Notes: a model not told the origin generated them from the letters alone. Positions 30,085 through 41,858 are shown, counted from the first letter of the stretch. The stretch: 64,000 nt of DNA from Sphingobium sp. DEHP117 (GCF_030867385.1 NZ_JAPFBJ010000001.1:1054001-1118000); one strand, 5' to 3'. Made by a program: numbers and translations.

Positions 30085-31941
30085 ATGTCCCTATCGCCCC
30101 AGTTCCTTGACGAGTTGCGCGCGCGAACCACGCTCTCCACCCTCATCGGCAAGAGCGTGAAGGTGAGCAAGGCTGGGCGGGAATATAAGGCCTGCTGCCC
30201 CTTCCATAACGAGAAGACACCCAGCTTCACGATCAACGACGAAAAGGGCTTTTATCACTGCTTCGGCTGCGGCGCGCATGGCGATGCGATCCGGTGGATG
30301 ACCGACCAGCGCGGCCTGCCGTTCATGGATGCGGTCAAGGAGCTGGCGGACGCGGCTGGTCTGGAAGTGCCCGCGCCCGATCCGCGCGCGGCAAAGAAGG
30401 CTGAAGCGGCGAAGGGGCTGCATGAAGCGTGTGCGGCGGCGCAGGACTGGTTCGAAACCCAGCTCGGCGGGCTGGATGGCGCGGAAGCGCGCGCCTATCT
30501 GGAAAAGCGCGGCATTTCGGACGCCACCCGCCGCGCCTTCGGCTTTGGCTATGCCCCGGATTCGCGCGGCAAGCTGAAGACCGCGCTGCGCGATTTTCCG
30601 GAGGCGCTGCTGATCGAGGCGGGCCTGCTGATCAAGCCCGAGGACAAGGGCCGCGAGGCCTATGACCGCTTTCGGGGCAGGCTGATGATCCCGATCCGCG
30701 ATGCGCGCGGGCGCGTGATCGCATTCGGAGGCCGTATTCTAAGCGCGGGTGAACCGAAATATCTGAATTCCCCCGACACGCCGCTCTTCGACAAGGGGCG
30801 CACGCTCTATAATATCGACAAGGCGCTGCCTGCTGCCCGGGCGGCCGGGCGGATCATCGTCGTCGAGGGCTATATGGACGTGATCGCGCTGGCACAGGCA
30901 GGCATCCACGAATGCGTCGCGCCACTGGGCACCGCGCTGACAGAACATCAGATCGAGCGGCTGTGGAAGATGGTTGATGTGCCAATCCTCTGCTTCGATG
31001 GCGACAGCGCCGGTCAGAAAGCGGCGGACCGCGCCGCCTTGCGCGCGCTGCCACTCCTCCAGCCCGGTCGATCATTGAGTTTCGTGACCCTTCCCGGCGG
31101 CATGGACCCCGACGATCTGGTGAAGGCGAAAGGGGCTGCGGGGTTTGAGGCGTGCGTTGCGTCCCCTACGCCGCTGGTCGAGCGGCTATGGCGGCATGAG
31201 CACGAGGCTGCCCCTGCCGCCACACCGGAAGCGCGCGCGGGCCTGCAACAGCGCCTCAACGAACATGCCGCGACCATCTCCAACGATCTCGTTCGCCGCG
31301 AATATGAGCGGGCGCTGAAGGACCGCTTCTGGGCAGAGTTCGGTTGGAAAAAGCAGGAACGCTCCGCCGTGCGCGGGTTCATCAACCGCTCGCGCGAAGA
31401 AATACGCGGCGGCGATCTCGGCAATATGGGCGCGCGGATCGAACGCATGGTCAAGCGCGCGGTCCTGCTGGGCCTGTCGCGCTATCCGGCCGTTCTGTAT
31501 AGCCATCGCGAGCAGATCGGCGCGCTTGCCATGCCGACCGATACGCTGAAGGCCTGGGCCAGCCTGCTGGTGCGCGCATCATTCGAGCGCGCCACCCTTG
31601 AAACCAGCCTGATCGACTCCATATTGCTAGACGCTTCTCTGCCCGAAACCGAACGGCGCGATATCGCGCATGACCTTGGCTTCTCGTTTTTCCGGGCTGA
31701 TGCGGACAGGCAACTGGCGGAAAACGACCTGGGCGAGGTCATCAATCTGCTACTGTTCGAGCAGGAATTCGCTCCAAAGCTTGAAGGATTGAAAACGGCC
31801 CTCTATGCGCGCAGCGAAGATAATGACATCGATGAAGCAAGTTGGCAGGAACATCTCGCGCTGATCAAGCTTAAACATCAGAACGACGAGCGGCTGCGCG
31901 AGTTGAAGGCGAACATCGAAGAACAGCTTATGGCCGCCTGA
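30085..31941 (+). CDS. dnaG: DNA primase DnaG
   Basis: DnaG makes RNA primers for chromosome replication. The 618-residue protein has the N-terminal CHC2 zinc finger (CCPFHNEKTPSFTINDEKGFYHCFGCGAHGDAI, residues 37-70) and the catalytic core with DARGRVIAFGGRIL. The Toprim acidic motif is VVEGYMDVIALAQAGI with a later FDGDSAGQKAADRA. A helical C-terminal domain for helicase contact follows. It precedes rpoD by 39 bases, as in the classical macromolecular-synthesis operon. Confidence 0.97.
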   Translation: MSLSPQFLDELRARTTLSTLIGKSVKVSKAGREYKACCPFHNEKTPSFTINDEKGFYHCFGCGAHGDAIRWMTDQRGLPFMDAVKELADAAGLEVPAPDPRAAKKAEAAKGLHEACAAAQDWFETQLGGLDGAEARAYLEKRGISDATRRAFGFGYAPDSRGKLKTALRDFPEALLIEAGLLIKPEDKGREAYDRFRGRLMIPIRDARGRVIAFGGRILSAGEPKYLNSPDTPLFDKGRTLYNIDKALPAARAAGRIIVVEGYMDVIALAQAGIHECVAPLGTALTEHQIERLWKMVDVPILCFDGDSAGQKAADRAALRALPLLQPGRSLSFVTLPGGMDPDDLVKAKGAAGFEACVASPTPLVERLWRHEHEAAPAATPEARAGLQQRLNEHAATISNDLVRREYERALKDRFWAEFGWKKQERSAVRGFINRSREEIRGGDLGNMGARIERMVKRAVLLGLSRYPAVLYSHREQIGALAMPTDTLKAWASLLVRASFERATLETSLIDSILLDASLPETERRDIAHDLGFSFFRADADRQLAENDLGEVINLLLFEQEFAPKLEGLKTALYARSEDNDIDEASWQEHLALIKLKHQNDERLRELKANIEEQLMAA

Positions 31942-31980
31942 CGGCCATTACAGGACACGGCGAAACATTAGGGCGAATAC

Positions 31981-34029
<2,049 letters not shown>

Positions 34030-34053
34030 CCATAGAAAGGTGGTTAACGGCTC

Positions 34054-34081
34054 AAAGCGGGACATATGCGGCCGCTTTTTT
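34054..34081 (+). terminator. Rho-independent terminator after rpoD
   Basis: A seven-base-pair stem AAAGCGG / CCGCTTT with an eleven-base loop is followed by T residues, 25 bases after the rpoD stop. It fits an intrinsic terminator for the dnaG-rpoD transcript. Confidence 0.7.
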
Positions 34082-34168
34082 GCGTTCAGTCGAGAGGCTG
34101 TATAAACCCGTCGTTTACTGCGCGGCGATAAAAATGATCCTCGAACCCCAGGGCCATAAAACGGGGGA

Positions 34169-34870
34169 ATGAACGAGGTAGATATGCAGCACACGAACAT
34201 TTCGCATGGCCCGCGCACGGAAGCCATGGACACAATTTTGATGGCCCTGGTCGAGGCGGATGGCACGGCGGCGCAACCGCATGTGCAGGGCCTCTGCGCC
34301 GATGCCGACAATCATGGCGCCCGCCCCCTCGCCTCGCTGGCGGATGCCGTTCATTATCTCTGCCTGCTGCATGGGCGCTTCCCCGGTGTGGTCGATAACG
34401 CCGCCACCCGCAGCACCGACAACGCCGCACGCAAATGGCTGGTGCAGGCGTCAGAGGCGTTTGCCGATGAGCGCGCCACCCTGACCCGCGTTTCAGTCGC
34501 TCTTGGCCCGGTGCCGAGCACTTCCGGCCAGAACAACTGCGATTCTGCGGTGCTGCAACAACGCCATGCGCTCGAAATGCTCTCACAGTCGGACCGGCGC
34601 GGCTGCGCCATGGGTGCGGCATTGACGCTGGTGCTGGACTGGAGCGGCGTGCGCTATCTTCTCGACAAGGCGGCCATTCGCGCTGGCGTCGAACCGCGCA
34701 AATGCACCCTCCCCTCGCGTGAGGATACGCTGGAAGTCGCGCGCGCAATCGCGGTAGATGAGGCCTCGAGCCGCGCGATCCAGTTTGGCGCACGCCAGCT
34801 GCTCAACCAGCATCGCGGCCTGTGGGCGTTGATGCAGGCCCGCGCCAGCATCCGGTCCGTCGAAGGATAA
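34169..34870 (+). CDS. Conserved hypothetical protein
   Basis: A 233-residue, mostly helical soluble protein without signal peptide or membrane segment. No motif is recognised. It contains two cysteine-bearing stretches (DSAVLQQRHALEMLSQSDRRGCAMGAALTLVLDW and GVEPRKCTLPSREDT). The build (LASLADAVHYLCLLHGRFPGVVDNAA; RAIQFGARQLLNQHRGLWALMQARASIR) is compact and looks like a real protein of normal composition. It stands alone between the rpoD terminator and the moxR string. The ATG at 34169 is preceded by GGGGGAATG; an alternative start is MQHTN, five codons on. Confidence 0.65.
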   Translation: MNEVDMQHTNISHGPRTEAMDTILMALVEADGTAAQPHVQGLCADADNHGARPLASLADAVHYLCLLHGRFPGVVDNAATRSTDNAARKWLVQASEAFADERATLTRVSVALGPVPSTSGQNNCDSAVLQQRHALEMLSQSDRRGCAMGAALTLVLDWSGVRYLLDKAAIRAGVEPRKCTLPSREDTLEVARAIAVDEASSRAIQFGARQLLNQHRGLWALMQARASIRSVEG

Positions 34871-34946
34871 TCGCCCTTCTCCGCTTGCCCTCGCTTTCGG
34901 TCCGTTCTACGCCCATGTGCATTGCAACATGGGAATGGACAGGTTC

Positions 34947-35792
34947 ATGCGTTTCGAAGGCACCGCCGATTATGTCGCCACTGCTGATCTCAAGGTAGCG
35001 GTCAACGCCGCCGTGCTGCTGCGGCGGCCGTTGCTGGTCAAGGGCGAACCGGGCACTGGCAAGACGGTATTGGCGCAACAGATCGCCGCCGCGCTGGACG
35101 CGCCGCTGATCGAGTGGAACATCAAGTCCACCACCAAGGCGCATCAGGGCCTCTACGAATATGATGCGGTCGCCCGCCTGCGTGACGGCCAGCTGGGTGA
35201 CGAGCGCGTCCACGACATCTCCAACTATATCCGCAAGGGCAAGCTCTGGGAGGCGTTCACCTCGCCGAAGCTCCCCGTGCTGCTGATCGACGAGATCGAC
35301 AAGGCGGACATCGAGTTCCCCAACGACCTGTTGCAGGAACTCGACCGGATGGAGTTCCACGTTTACGAGACCGGCGAGACGGTGAAGGCGCAGGAGCGCC
35401 CGATCGTCGTCATCACCTCGAACAACGAGAAGGAACTGCCCGACGCGTTCCTGCGCCGCTGCTTCTTCCACTACATTCAGTTCCCCGATCGGGAGACAAT
35501 GCAGGCGATCATCGATGTGCACTTCCCGGGCATTCAGAAAATATTGGTGAACCGCGCGCTGGAAATCTTCTACGACGTGCGCGAGGTGCCGGGCCTCAAG
35601 AAAAAGCCGAGCACGAGCGAGCTGCTCGACTGGCTGAAGCTGCTGCTGGCGGAGGATATGCCGCTGGACGTGCTGCAATCGAAGGATGCACGCAAGGCCA
35701 TCCCCCCGCTGCATGGCGCATTGCTGAAGAACGAGCAGGATGTCATGCTGTTCGAGCGACTGGCCTTCATGAGCAGGCGGCAGGGCGTCTAA
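34947..35792 (+). CDS. MoxR family AAA+ ATPase
   Basis: A 281-residue AAA+ ATPase of the MoxR group. These proteins act as chaperone-like remodelers together with VWA-domain partners. Walker A is KGEPGTGKTVLAQQ (about residues 31-44) and Walker B is LPVLLIDEIDKADIEF. The sensor-1 segment is RPIVVITSNNEKELPDAFLRRCF, with the arginine finger. The start MRFEGTADYVA at 34947 has AGG at the right distance; starts at 34917 and 34929 are possible but lack one. Its VWA partner at 37071 is separated from it by two inserted genes in the same orientation. Confidence 0.92.
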   Translation: MRFEGTADYVATADLKVAVNAAVLLRRPLLVKGEPGTGKTVLAQQIAAALDAPLIEWNIKSTTKAHQGLYEYDAVARLRDGQLGDERVHDISNYIRKGKLWEAFTSPKLPVLLIDEIDKADIEFPNDLLQELDRMEFHVYETGETVKAQERPIVVITSNNEKELPDAFLRRCFFHYIQFPDRETMQAIIDVHFPGIQKILVNRALEIFYDVREVPGLKKKPSTSELLDWLKLLLAEDMPLDVLQSKDARKAIPPLHGALLKNEQDVMLFERLAFMSRRQGV

Positions 35793-35793
35793 C

Positions 35794-36645
35794 GTGCACA
35801 GGACGCTCATCGGGCTGGCGGCGCTCATGTGGGCCGGCACGGCTGGCGCGCTTGAGAGTCCTGAGGAATGGAGCCGGCCGACGGCACCCTTTCATGTCGC
35901 AGGCCCGATCTATTATGTGGGGACGGAGGGGATTGGCGTTTACCTCTTCGATACCGGCTCGGGCCTCATCCTGCTCGACGGCGGGCTCGCCGAGAGCGCG
36001 GCATCGGTGGAGCGCAGCGTGCAGACGCTGGGCTTTCGCCTGCGCGACATCAAGCTGATCGTCGCAACGCACGCGCATTTCGATCATGCGGGCGCACTGG
36101 CGCAGTTGAAGCGGGATACAGGCGCGCGCTTCTACGCGAGCGCGGCCGATCGGCGCGCTTATGAGACGGGCACGCCCCCGAGCGATGTCGATTATGGTGT
36201 CGTTCGTTTCGCACCGGTGAAAGTCGACCGCACACTCGCCGATGGTCGCGCGATCAAGATGGGGCGGGTCGCCCTCGTCCCCCTGCTTACGCCCGGCCAT
36301 ACGCCTGGATGCACCAGCTGGGCGTTGCACATGCGCGAGTCCGGGCGCACGATCAAGGCCGTGTTCCCGTGCAGCCTGACGGTGGCGGGCAACAAGCTTT
36401 ACAACAACCATGGTTATCCCGGCATCGTCGCCGACTTTCGCCGCAGCTTCGCCCGCGTGCGCACATGGAAGGCAGACATCGTCCTGCCCGCCCATCCAGA
36501 CTTCGGAGACGTGCTTGGCCGCGCACGGCGTCAACGCATGGGCGAGAAGGACGCTTTCATCGCGCCTGACCTGTTGCCCGCTATGGTCGCGAAGGCCGAG
36601 GCCGACTTCAAAGCCGAACTGAAAAAACAGGAGCTGGTGAAGTGA
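35794..36645 (+). CDS. Subclass B3-like metallo-beta-lactamase-fold hydrolase, secreted
   Basis: A 283-residue protein with a signal peptide (cleavage near TAGALES). The metallo-hydrolase motif HAHFDH is at residues 93-98, with further zinc ligands at His169 (LTPGHTPGCTSW) and His234 (LPAHPDF). The absence of the B1 cysteine and the GHTPGCTSW segment place it in subclass B3. Zinc sites are complete, so beta-lactam hydrolysis in the periplasm is plausible, but other hydrolase activities cannot be excluded. The GTG start follows the moxR stop by one base, and its stop overlaps the GFA gene. Confidence 0.85.
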   Translation: MHRTLIGLAALMWAGTAGALESPEEWSRPTAPFHVAGPIYYVGTEGIGVYLFDTGSGLILLDGGLAESAASVERSVQTLGFRLRDIKLIVATHAHFDHAGALAQLKRDTGARFYASAADRRAYETGTPPSDVDYGVVRFAPVKVDRTLADGRAIKMGRVALVPLLTPGHTPGCTSWALHMRESGRTIKAVFPCSLTVAGNKLYNNHGYPGIVADFRRSFARVRTWKADIVLPAHPDFGDVLGRARRQRMGEKDAFIAPDLLPAMVAKAEADFKAELKKQELVK

Positions 36646-37067
36646 AACATATGGGGAGATGTTTCTGCGGTGCTGTCGAGATCAGCATCGAGGCGGAGCC
36701 ACTGGGTGCCCGACTGTGTTGGTGCAGAGACTGTCAGCGGCTTGCCAGCGGCTCTGCGACCGTCAACGTCCTCTTCCCCCCAGACGCTGTGCATCTGCAA
36801 GGACCAGTCAGCACCATCGCGCGCGTGGCGGACAGCGGTAACCGCGTCGAGCGGGGTTTTTGCGCATCGTGCGGGTCGCAAATTTTCAGCAAGACCGTCA
36901 ACGTGGCGGAGCTTCCGATGCGGATCAGGGCCGGAATACTCGACGATCCGGAACTGGTTCGACCTTCGGCCATCATATGGGCCCAGAGTGCTCCGTCCTG
37001 GGCAATTCTCGATCCCGCATTGCCCCATCATCCTGGTGGTCCGGAAACCCAACCGATGGCCCGATAA
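36642..37067 (+). CDS. GFA/CENP-V domain protein (glutathione-dependent formaldehyde-activating family)
   Basis: A 141-residue zinc protein of the GFA family. The zinc cysteines are in GRCFCGAV, LCWCRDCQRLASG and FCASCGSQIF, which is the full set. The family name comes from a Paracoccus protein that speeds the reaction of formaldehyde with glutathione, but most members have no proven substrate. The GTG at 36642 overlaps the beta-lactamase-fold gene stop (GTGA); the ATG at 36651 (MGRCFCGAV) is an equal alternative. It ends three bases before the VWA gene. Confidence 0.88.
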   Translation: MKHMGRCFCGAVEISIEAEPLGARLCWCRDCQRLASGSATVNVLFPPDAVHLQGPVSTIARVADSGNRVERGFCASCGSQIFSKTVNVAELPMRIRAGILDDPELVRPSAIIWAQSAPSWAILDPALPHHPGGPETQPMAR

Positions 37068-37070
37068 CCC

Positions 37071-38252
37071 ATGCTTCTGAACTTCCTCGACGAGCTCCGC
37101 TCCGCCGGCATCCCTGCCTCCGTCAAGGAGCATCTGGTGCTGCTCGACGCGCTTGAGAAAGAGGTGATCGAGCGGACGCCCGAGAGCTTCTATTATCTCG
37201 CCCGCGCCACCTATGTGAAGGACGAGGGGCTGATCGACCGGTTCGATCAGGTGTTCTCCAAGGTGTTCAAGGGCATATTCTCGGACATTCCGGGCAATGT
37301 CTCAGGCGATATCCCGGAGGATTGGCTGCGGGCAGTGGCGGAGAAATTTCTGAGCCCCGAGGAGATGGAGAAAATCAAGTCCCTGGGCAGCTGGGACGAG
37401 ATCATGGAGACGCTGAAGAAGCGGCTTGAGGAGCAGCAGGGTCGGCATCAGGGCGGTAACAAGTGGATCGGCACCGGCGGCACCTCGCCGTTCGGCAACG
37501 GCGGCTATAATCCCGAAGGCGTGCGGATCGGCGGCGAATCGCGTCACAAGCGCGCGATCAAGGTGTGGGAAAAGCGCGAGTTCCAGAACCTCGATTCGAG
37601 CCGCGAACTTGGCACCCGCAACATCAAGGTCGCGCTGCGCCGCCTGCGCCGCTTTGCGCGCGAGGGCGCGGCCGAGGAGCTGGACATGGGCGCGACGATC
37701 GAAGGAACCGCCAAGCGCGGCTTCCTGGACATCCACATGCGGCCAGAGCGGCGCAATGCGGTCAAGCTGCTGCTGTTCCTCGATGTCGGCGGATCTATGG
37801 ACCCGCATATCAAGCTGACCGAGGAGCTGTTCAGCGCCGCCACGTCAGAATTCAAGAACATGGAATTTTTCTATTTCCACAACTGCCTCTACGAAGGCGT
37901 GTGGAAGGACAACCGCCGCCGCTGGTCCGAGCGCACGCCGACATGGGACATCCTCCACAAATATGGGCACGATTATAAGGTCGTGTTCGTGGGGGACGCA
38001 GCAATGTCACCCTACGAGATCACCCATCCGGGCGGCAGTGTCGAGCATATGAACGAAGAACCGGGCGCGGCATGGCTGGAACGGGTAACGCGCACCTACC
38101 CCGCAACCGTCTGGCTCAATCCGGATAAGCAGGACTATTGGAGTTACAGCCAGTCCAACCGCATGATCCGCGAGCTGCTCGATGAGCGCATGTATCCGCT
38201 CACGCTGGATGGGCTGGACGACGCCATGCGCGAATTGAGCCGGAAGCGCTGA
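37071..38252 (+). CDS. VWA domain protein, CoxE-like, partner of MoxR
   Basis: A 393-residue cytoplasmic protein whose C-terminal half carries a von Willebrand A domain. The metal-adhesion motif appears as LFLDVGGSMDPH near residue 240, with a glycine where most VWA proteins have the first serine; later pieces are FFYFHNCLYEGVW and VFVGDAAMSPYEI. Proteins of this type work with MoxR ATPases in assembling or activating other proteins. Normally the two genes are adjacent; here a B3 metallo-hydrolase gene and a GFA gene lie between them. Confidence 0.87.
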   Translation: MLLNFLDELRSAGIPASVKEHLVLLDALEKEVIERTPESFYYLARATYVKDEGLIDRFDQVFSKVFKGIFSDIPGNVSGDIPEDWLRAVAEKFLSPEEMEKIKSLGSWDEIMETLKKRLEEQQGRHQGGNKWIGTGGTSPFGNGGYNPEGVRIGGESRHKRAIKVWEKREFQNLDSSRELGTRNIKVALRRLRRFAREGAAEELDMGATIEGTAKRGFLDIHMRPERRNAVKLLLFLDVGGSMDPHIKLTEELFSAATSEFKNMEFFYFHNCLYEGVWKDNRRRWSERTPTWDILHKYGHDYKVVFVGDAAMSPYEITHPGGSVEHMNEEPGAAWLERVTRTYPATVWLNPDKQDYWSYSQSNRMIRELLDERMYPLTLDGLDDAMRELSRKR

Positions 38253-38389
38253 GACTGCACACATCAACTTGTAAAATCGTCGCATCGTAAAAATACTGAC
38301 TCTACATAATGCGTTTCTGTGTTATAGTTAACGCAACATATTGCTTTTGATACGAATTGATGCCGGGGGAAAATACGGGGGTTGATTCA

Positions 38390-38824
38390 ATGAAGCAGAG
38401 CCGAAACCGCGGTCGCGGTGCCAATAGTCGTCGTCGCAGCAATACGCCTGCGGTCATCTGCCTTCCCCAGGCCAAGCCACCGCTGACCCCGCCCCGCAAG
38501 GAACCCGAAGCAATGCGCGCTCTTGCCTTGCCGAAGCTGAGGGAGCCGCTGGCGAAGGGAACAGCGATGGCACCGCATGCTGGTGAGGCTGCGTCCGCCC
38601 CGCTGCCGCGCGAACGCGCGCTGGTGGTGGCGCCGCAAAAGGGCTTGGTCGCGCTAAAGCAGTGGCTGCGCACGCTGGTGATGAAGCCCAGGAAGGCTGC
38701 ACTCACGATCGACAGGGCTTCCGCGAAAACACAGGTAAGAGCGCTTCGGGTCGAAGTAGCGCAACTCCAACGGTCGCTCGACCAGCTGATGGCGCAGCTG
38801 AAGGCGGCCGAGCGCGGTCAATAG
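38390..38824 (+). CDS. Basic hypothetical protein with C-terminal coiled coil
   Basis: A 144-residue protein starting with an arginine-rich stretch (KQSRNRGRGANSRRRSN), then a proline/alanine-rich, apparently disordered middle, and a C-terminal heptad-like helix (AKTQVRALRVEVAQLQRSLDQLMAQLKAAE). No family is recognised. The ATG at 38390 is preceded by GGGGG at a fitting distance; the start at 38357/38360 would add eleven residues. Nucleic-acid binding is only a guess from charge. It overlaps the convergent NamZ-like gene by seven bases. Confidence 0.55.
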   Translation: MKQSRNRGRGANSRRRSNTPAVICLPQAKPPLTPPRKEPEAMRALALPKLREPLAKGTAMAPHAGEAASAPLPRERALVVAPQKGLVALKQWLRTLVMKPRKAALTIDRASAKTQVRALRVEVAQLQRSLDQLMAQLKAAERGQ

Positions 38825-40017
38825 AGCAGGTACGGACGGCGCTCGTCCGCCCACGCGTCCTCGTCCGGGCAAGCGAGCGCATCGAGATCGGCGGGTGAGG
38901 CGTCCGCGTCATCCACCCATTCGCGTAGCAGCGGGGAACCGTTGATCACGTCTATGGGCAGCTTGCCGAACTCATATTCATAGGGGAAATCGCGCCACAG
39001 CTCGTAATCCGGCCATAATCGCCGGATCGCCTTGAAGGCGAGCGCCTGCACACGCCACGGGCGGAATTCGGCATGGTCGTAATGGCCGCCTTCCGCATGA
39101 ATATGCACACCGTTGCATTGCTGGCCGACATGCTTGTGGAACGTCGGCTCGAACCAGATGTCGCGCAGGGTGCAACCCTTGAGCCAATCCGGCGCGAGGC
39201 TGCGCATCTCCATAATCACCGCGCGCGCGTCGAGATCGGGCGCACCGAAAATCTCGAGCGGGCGGGTGGTGCCCCTGCCCTCACTCAAGGTCGCGCCCTC
39301 CAGCATCACCGTGCCGGGATAGGCGCGCGCCATGTTGAGGCTGGGTGCGTTGGGGCTGGGGTTGATCCACAGCCGATCCTGCGGCCAACCATGGCCCGGC
39401 GCGGCATCGGGCGCCCAGCCCTCCATCGCTATTACGCGATAGTCGACATCGAGCTTGTAGTGCTTGATGAACCAGTGCCCCAGTTCGCCCAGCGTCAGGC
39501 CATGGCGCATCGGCATTGGCCCGGCCCCGACAAAGCTCTCCCATCCGGGGCGCAGACTCAAGCCCTCCACCGGGCGGCCGATGGGGTTGGGCCGATCCAG
39601 CACCCAGACGGACTTGCCGTGCGCAGCCGCAGCCTCAAGCACATAGAGCAAGGTGGTGATGAATGTGTAGATGCGGCAGCCCAGATCCTGAAGGTCGATC
39701 AGGATGACATCGAAGCTCGCCATCATCGCTTCGGTCGGGCGGCGGACGTCGCCATAGAGGCTGAAAACGGGAATGCCGTGGACAGGATCGGCGAAGTCTG
39801 GCGACTCCATCATATTGTCCTGCTTGTCACCGCGCAGGCCGTGCTGCGGGCCGAAAGCGGCGGAGAGCGTGATATCATCGCACGCCGCGAGGGCATCGAG
39901 GCTGTGCGTCAGATCCGCCGTCACCGACGCCGGATGAGCGAGCAAGGCTACGCGCCTGCCCGCAAGAGGTTTACGCAGTTGGGGATCGGCAATCAGCCGG
40001 TCGATGCCATTGTTCAT
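38818..40017 (-). CDS. DUF1343 / NamZ-like exo-beta-N-acetylmuramidase family protein
   Basis: A 399-residue protein of the DUF1343 family. Its Bacillus subtilis member NamZ is an exo-acting N-acetylmuramidase of peptidoglycan turnover. Family stretches are GRRVALLAHPASVTADLTHS, GPQHGLRGDKQDNMMESPDF, SLYGDVRRPTEAMMASFDVILIDLQDLGCRIYTF and VLDRPNPIGRP, with YPGTVMLEGATLSEGRGTTRPLEIFGAP near the middle. No signal peptide is visible, so unlike NamZ it would act inside the cell, perhaps on recycled wall fragments. It lies nine bases downstream of the DOMON-like gene on the same strand. Confidence 0.85.
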   Translation of the reverse strand: MNNGIDRLIADPQLRKPLAGRRVALLAHPASVTADLTHSLDALAACDDITLSAAFGPQHGLRGDKQDNMMESPDFADPVHGIPVFSLYGDVRRPTEAMMASFDVILIDLQDLGCRIYTFITTLLYVLEAAAAHGKSVWVLDRPNPIGRPVEGLSLRPGWESFVGAGPMPMRHGLTLGELGHWFIKHYKLDVDYRVIAMEGWAPDAAPGHGWPQDRLWINPSPNAPSLNMARAYPGTVMLEGATLSEGRGTTRPLEIFGAPDLDARAVIMEMRSLAPDWLKGCTLRDIWFEPTFHKHVGQQCNGVHIHAEGGHYDHAEFRPWRVQALAFKAIRRLWPDYELWRDFPYEYEFGKLPIDVINGSPLLREWVDDADASPADLDALACPDEDAWADERRPYLLY

Positions 40018-40026
40018 GAAATTCGC

Positions 40027-40614
40027 TTACCCGTCGTTATGGGCCACGCCACCATAGTCCTCCGCCCGTGGCCGAGGGCCATCCGAGGCTGGCAACTCGA
40101 ATGCGAAGCTGTAGGGGTGATGGAAGTCGAATGGTTGCCCCTCACGATGCCGCAACGCCCAATAAGAGAAGCGACCGTTCTTTTCCTCGATCACCGTGCT
40201 CGCGGCGACCATCTGCGGGCCGAGGCGGGGCGACACGAAGGTAACGTCAGCGATCAGCGCATCAGGCGATACCGACACCTCGATGCGTGGCGCCCAGATG
40301 TCGATATCGTGCATGCCTTCGCGATAGTCGGAAAAGCCATAGGCCGCCCATCGGCGCGAGGGCGAGAAATTATACTCGCGATAGGCGATGTCCCCCGCAT
40401 CACGAGTGAACAGCTCGAAACAGGTGGTCTTCCATAAAAGATCCGTGCGCGCCGGCTCCATTGCCTCCGGCACCACGAGCCGCGCAATATCCCCCTGCAC
40501 ATGATAGCGCATGGTGACGAAACCACCGGGCGCGCGCATTCCCGATACGATGATCGCCGACACGGCGTCGGTCGGACTATCCGGGTGGCAAACAAGGCTC
40601 GCTATATTGTCCAA
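40027..40614 (-). CDS. DOMON-like domain protein
   Basis: A 195-residue soluble beta-rich protein ([42 protein letters not shown]) resembling the DOMON-like/CBM9-type domain found in alphaproteobacterial hypothetical proteins. Such folds bind heme or sugars in other families; the ligand here is unknown. The frame opens with a TTG at 40614 preceded by GGAG. It is followed closely by the NamZ-like gene, which suggests a shared transcript. Divergent from tyrS. Confidence 0.65.
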   Translation of the reverse strand: MDNIASLVCHPDSPTDAVSAIIVSGMRAPGGFVTMRYHVQGDIARLVVPEAMEPARTDLLWKTTCFELFTRDAGDIAYREYNFSPSRRWAAYGFSDYREGMHDIDIWAPRIEVSVSPDALIADVTFVSPRLGPQMVAASTVIEEKNGRFSYWALRHREGQPFDFHHPYSFAFELPASDGPRPRAEDYGGVAHNDG

Positions 40615-40643
40615 AGTGCCGCTCCATGCTAACCGCCCGCGCC

Positions 40644-41858
40644 ATGACAGAATATCGCTCCGACCTGCTGCGCTTACTCTCTTCGCGCGGCTATATCCAC
40701 CAGATAACCGATGCGGAAGGGCTAGATGCGCTCAGCTCACGGCAAATTGTGCCGGGATATATCGGCTTTGACGCGACCGCGCCGTCGCTGCATGTCGGCA
40801 GCCTGGTGCAGATCATGATGCTGCGCCGGTTGCAGCAGGCGGGGCACAAGCCGATCGTGCTGATGGGCGGCGGCACCACCAAGGTGGGCGACCCAAGCGG
40901 GAAAGACGAAAGCCGCAAGCTGCTCACCAACGACGATATCGGCAACAATATCAATTCTATAAAGCAGGTTTTTGAACATTTTCTGACCTTTGGGGATGGG
41001 CCGACCGACGCGGTGATAGTCAACAACGCGGACTGGCTCGATGCGCTCGAATATGTGCCGTTCCTGCGCGACATCGGCCGCCATTTCACGATCAACCGGA
41101 TGCTGACGTTCGATTCCGTCAAGCTGCGGCTCGAGCGCGAGCAGCCGCTGACCTTTCTCGAATTCAATTACATGATCCTGCAGGCCTATGATTTTCTCGA
41201 GCTGTCACGCCGCTCAGCCTGCCGGTTGCAGATGGGCGGATCTGACCAGTGGGGCAATATCGTCAACGGGATAGAGCTGTCACGCCGTGTTGACAGCACA
41301 GAGGTCTATGGCCTCACCACGCCGCTCATCACCACGGCTGACGGCGGCAAGATGGGCAAGACAGCCAAGGGTGCGGTGTGGCTCAACGCCGATCAGCTGC
41401 CCGCTTATGATTACTGGCAGTTCTGGCGCAACACGCAGGATGCGGACGTTGGCCGGTTCCTGCGGCTGTTCACGGACATGCCGCTGGATGAGATCGCGCG
41501 GCTGGAGGCACTGCAAGGCGCGGAGATCAACGACGCGAAGATAGTGCTGGCGAACGAGGCCACCGCGATCCTGCACGGACGCGCGGCGGCGGAAGCGGCG
41601 GCCGGGACGGCGGCCGCGACTTTCGCGGGTGGCGCGGGCGCGGATTTACCGAGCGTTGCGATCGGCCAGGCCCCCAACATCGTCGCCACGTTGGTGGCTC
41701 TGGGCTTCGTCGCCTCCAACGGCGAGGCCAAGCGCAAGCTGGAAGAAGGCGCGGTGCGCGTGAACGATGAAGTGGTGCGCGATGGCGCCCACGCTCCGCA
41801 GGCGGGCGACAAGATCAGCCTAGGCAAGAAGAAGCACGGCATGGTCAGCGGCAACTGA
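40644..41858 (+). CDS. tyrS: Tyrosyl-tRNA synthetase
   Basis: Class-I aminoacyl-tRNA synthetase charging tRNA-Tyr. The HIGH-like motif is in [20 protein letters not shown] and the KMSKS-like motif is [23 protein letters not shown]-type tyrosine-binding residues ([15 protein letters not shown]) and [11 protein letters not shown] are present. The C-terminal S4-like RNA-binding domain ([19 protein letters not shown]) completes a normal 404 residues. The ATG at 40644 ([12 protein letters not shown]) is preferred; an ATG at 40626 is possible. Confidence 0.97.
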   Translation: MTEYRSDLLRLLSSRGYIHQITDAEGLDALSSRQIVPGYIGFDATAPSLHVGSLVQIMMLRRLQQAGHKPIVLMGGGTTKVGDPSGKDESRKLLTNDDIGNNINSIKQVFEHFLTFGDGPTDAVIVNNADWLDALEYVPFLRDIGRHFTINRMLTFDSVKLRLEREQPLTFLEFNYMILQAYDFLELSRRSACRLQMGGSDQWGNIVNGIELSRRVDSTEVYGLTTPLITTADGGKMGKTAKGAVWLNADQLPAYDYWQFWRNTQDADVGRFLRLFTDMPLDEIARLEALQGAEINDAKIVLANEATAILHGRAAAEAAAGTAAATFAGGAGADLPSVAIGQAPNIVATLVALGFVASNGEAKRKLEEGAVRVNDEVVRDGAHAPQAGDKISLGKKKHGMVSGN

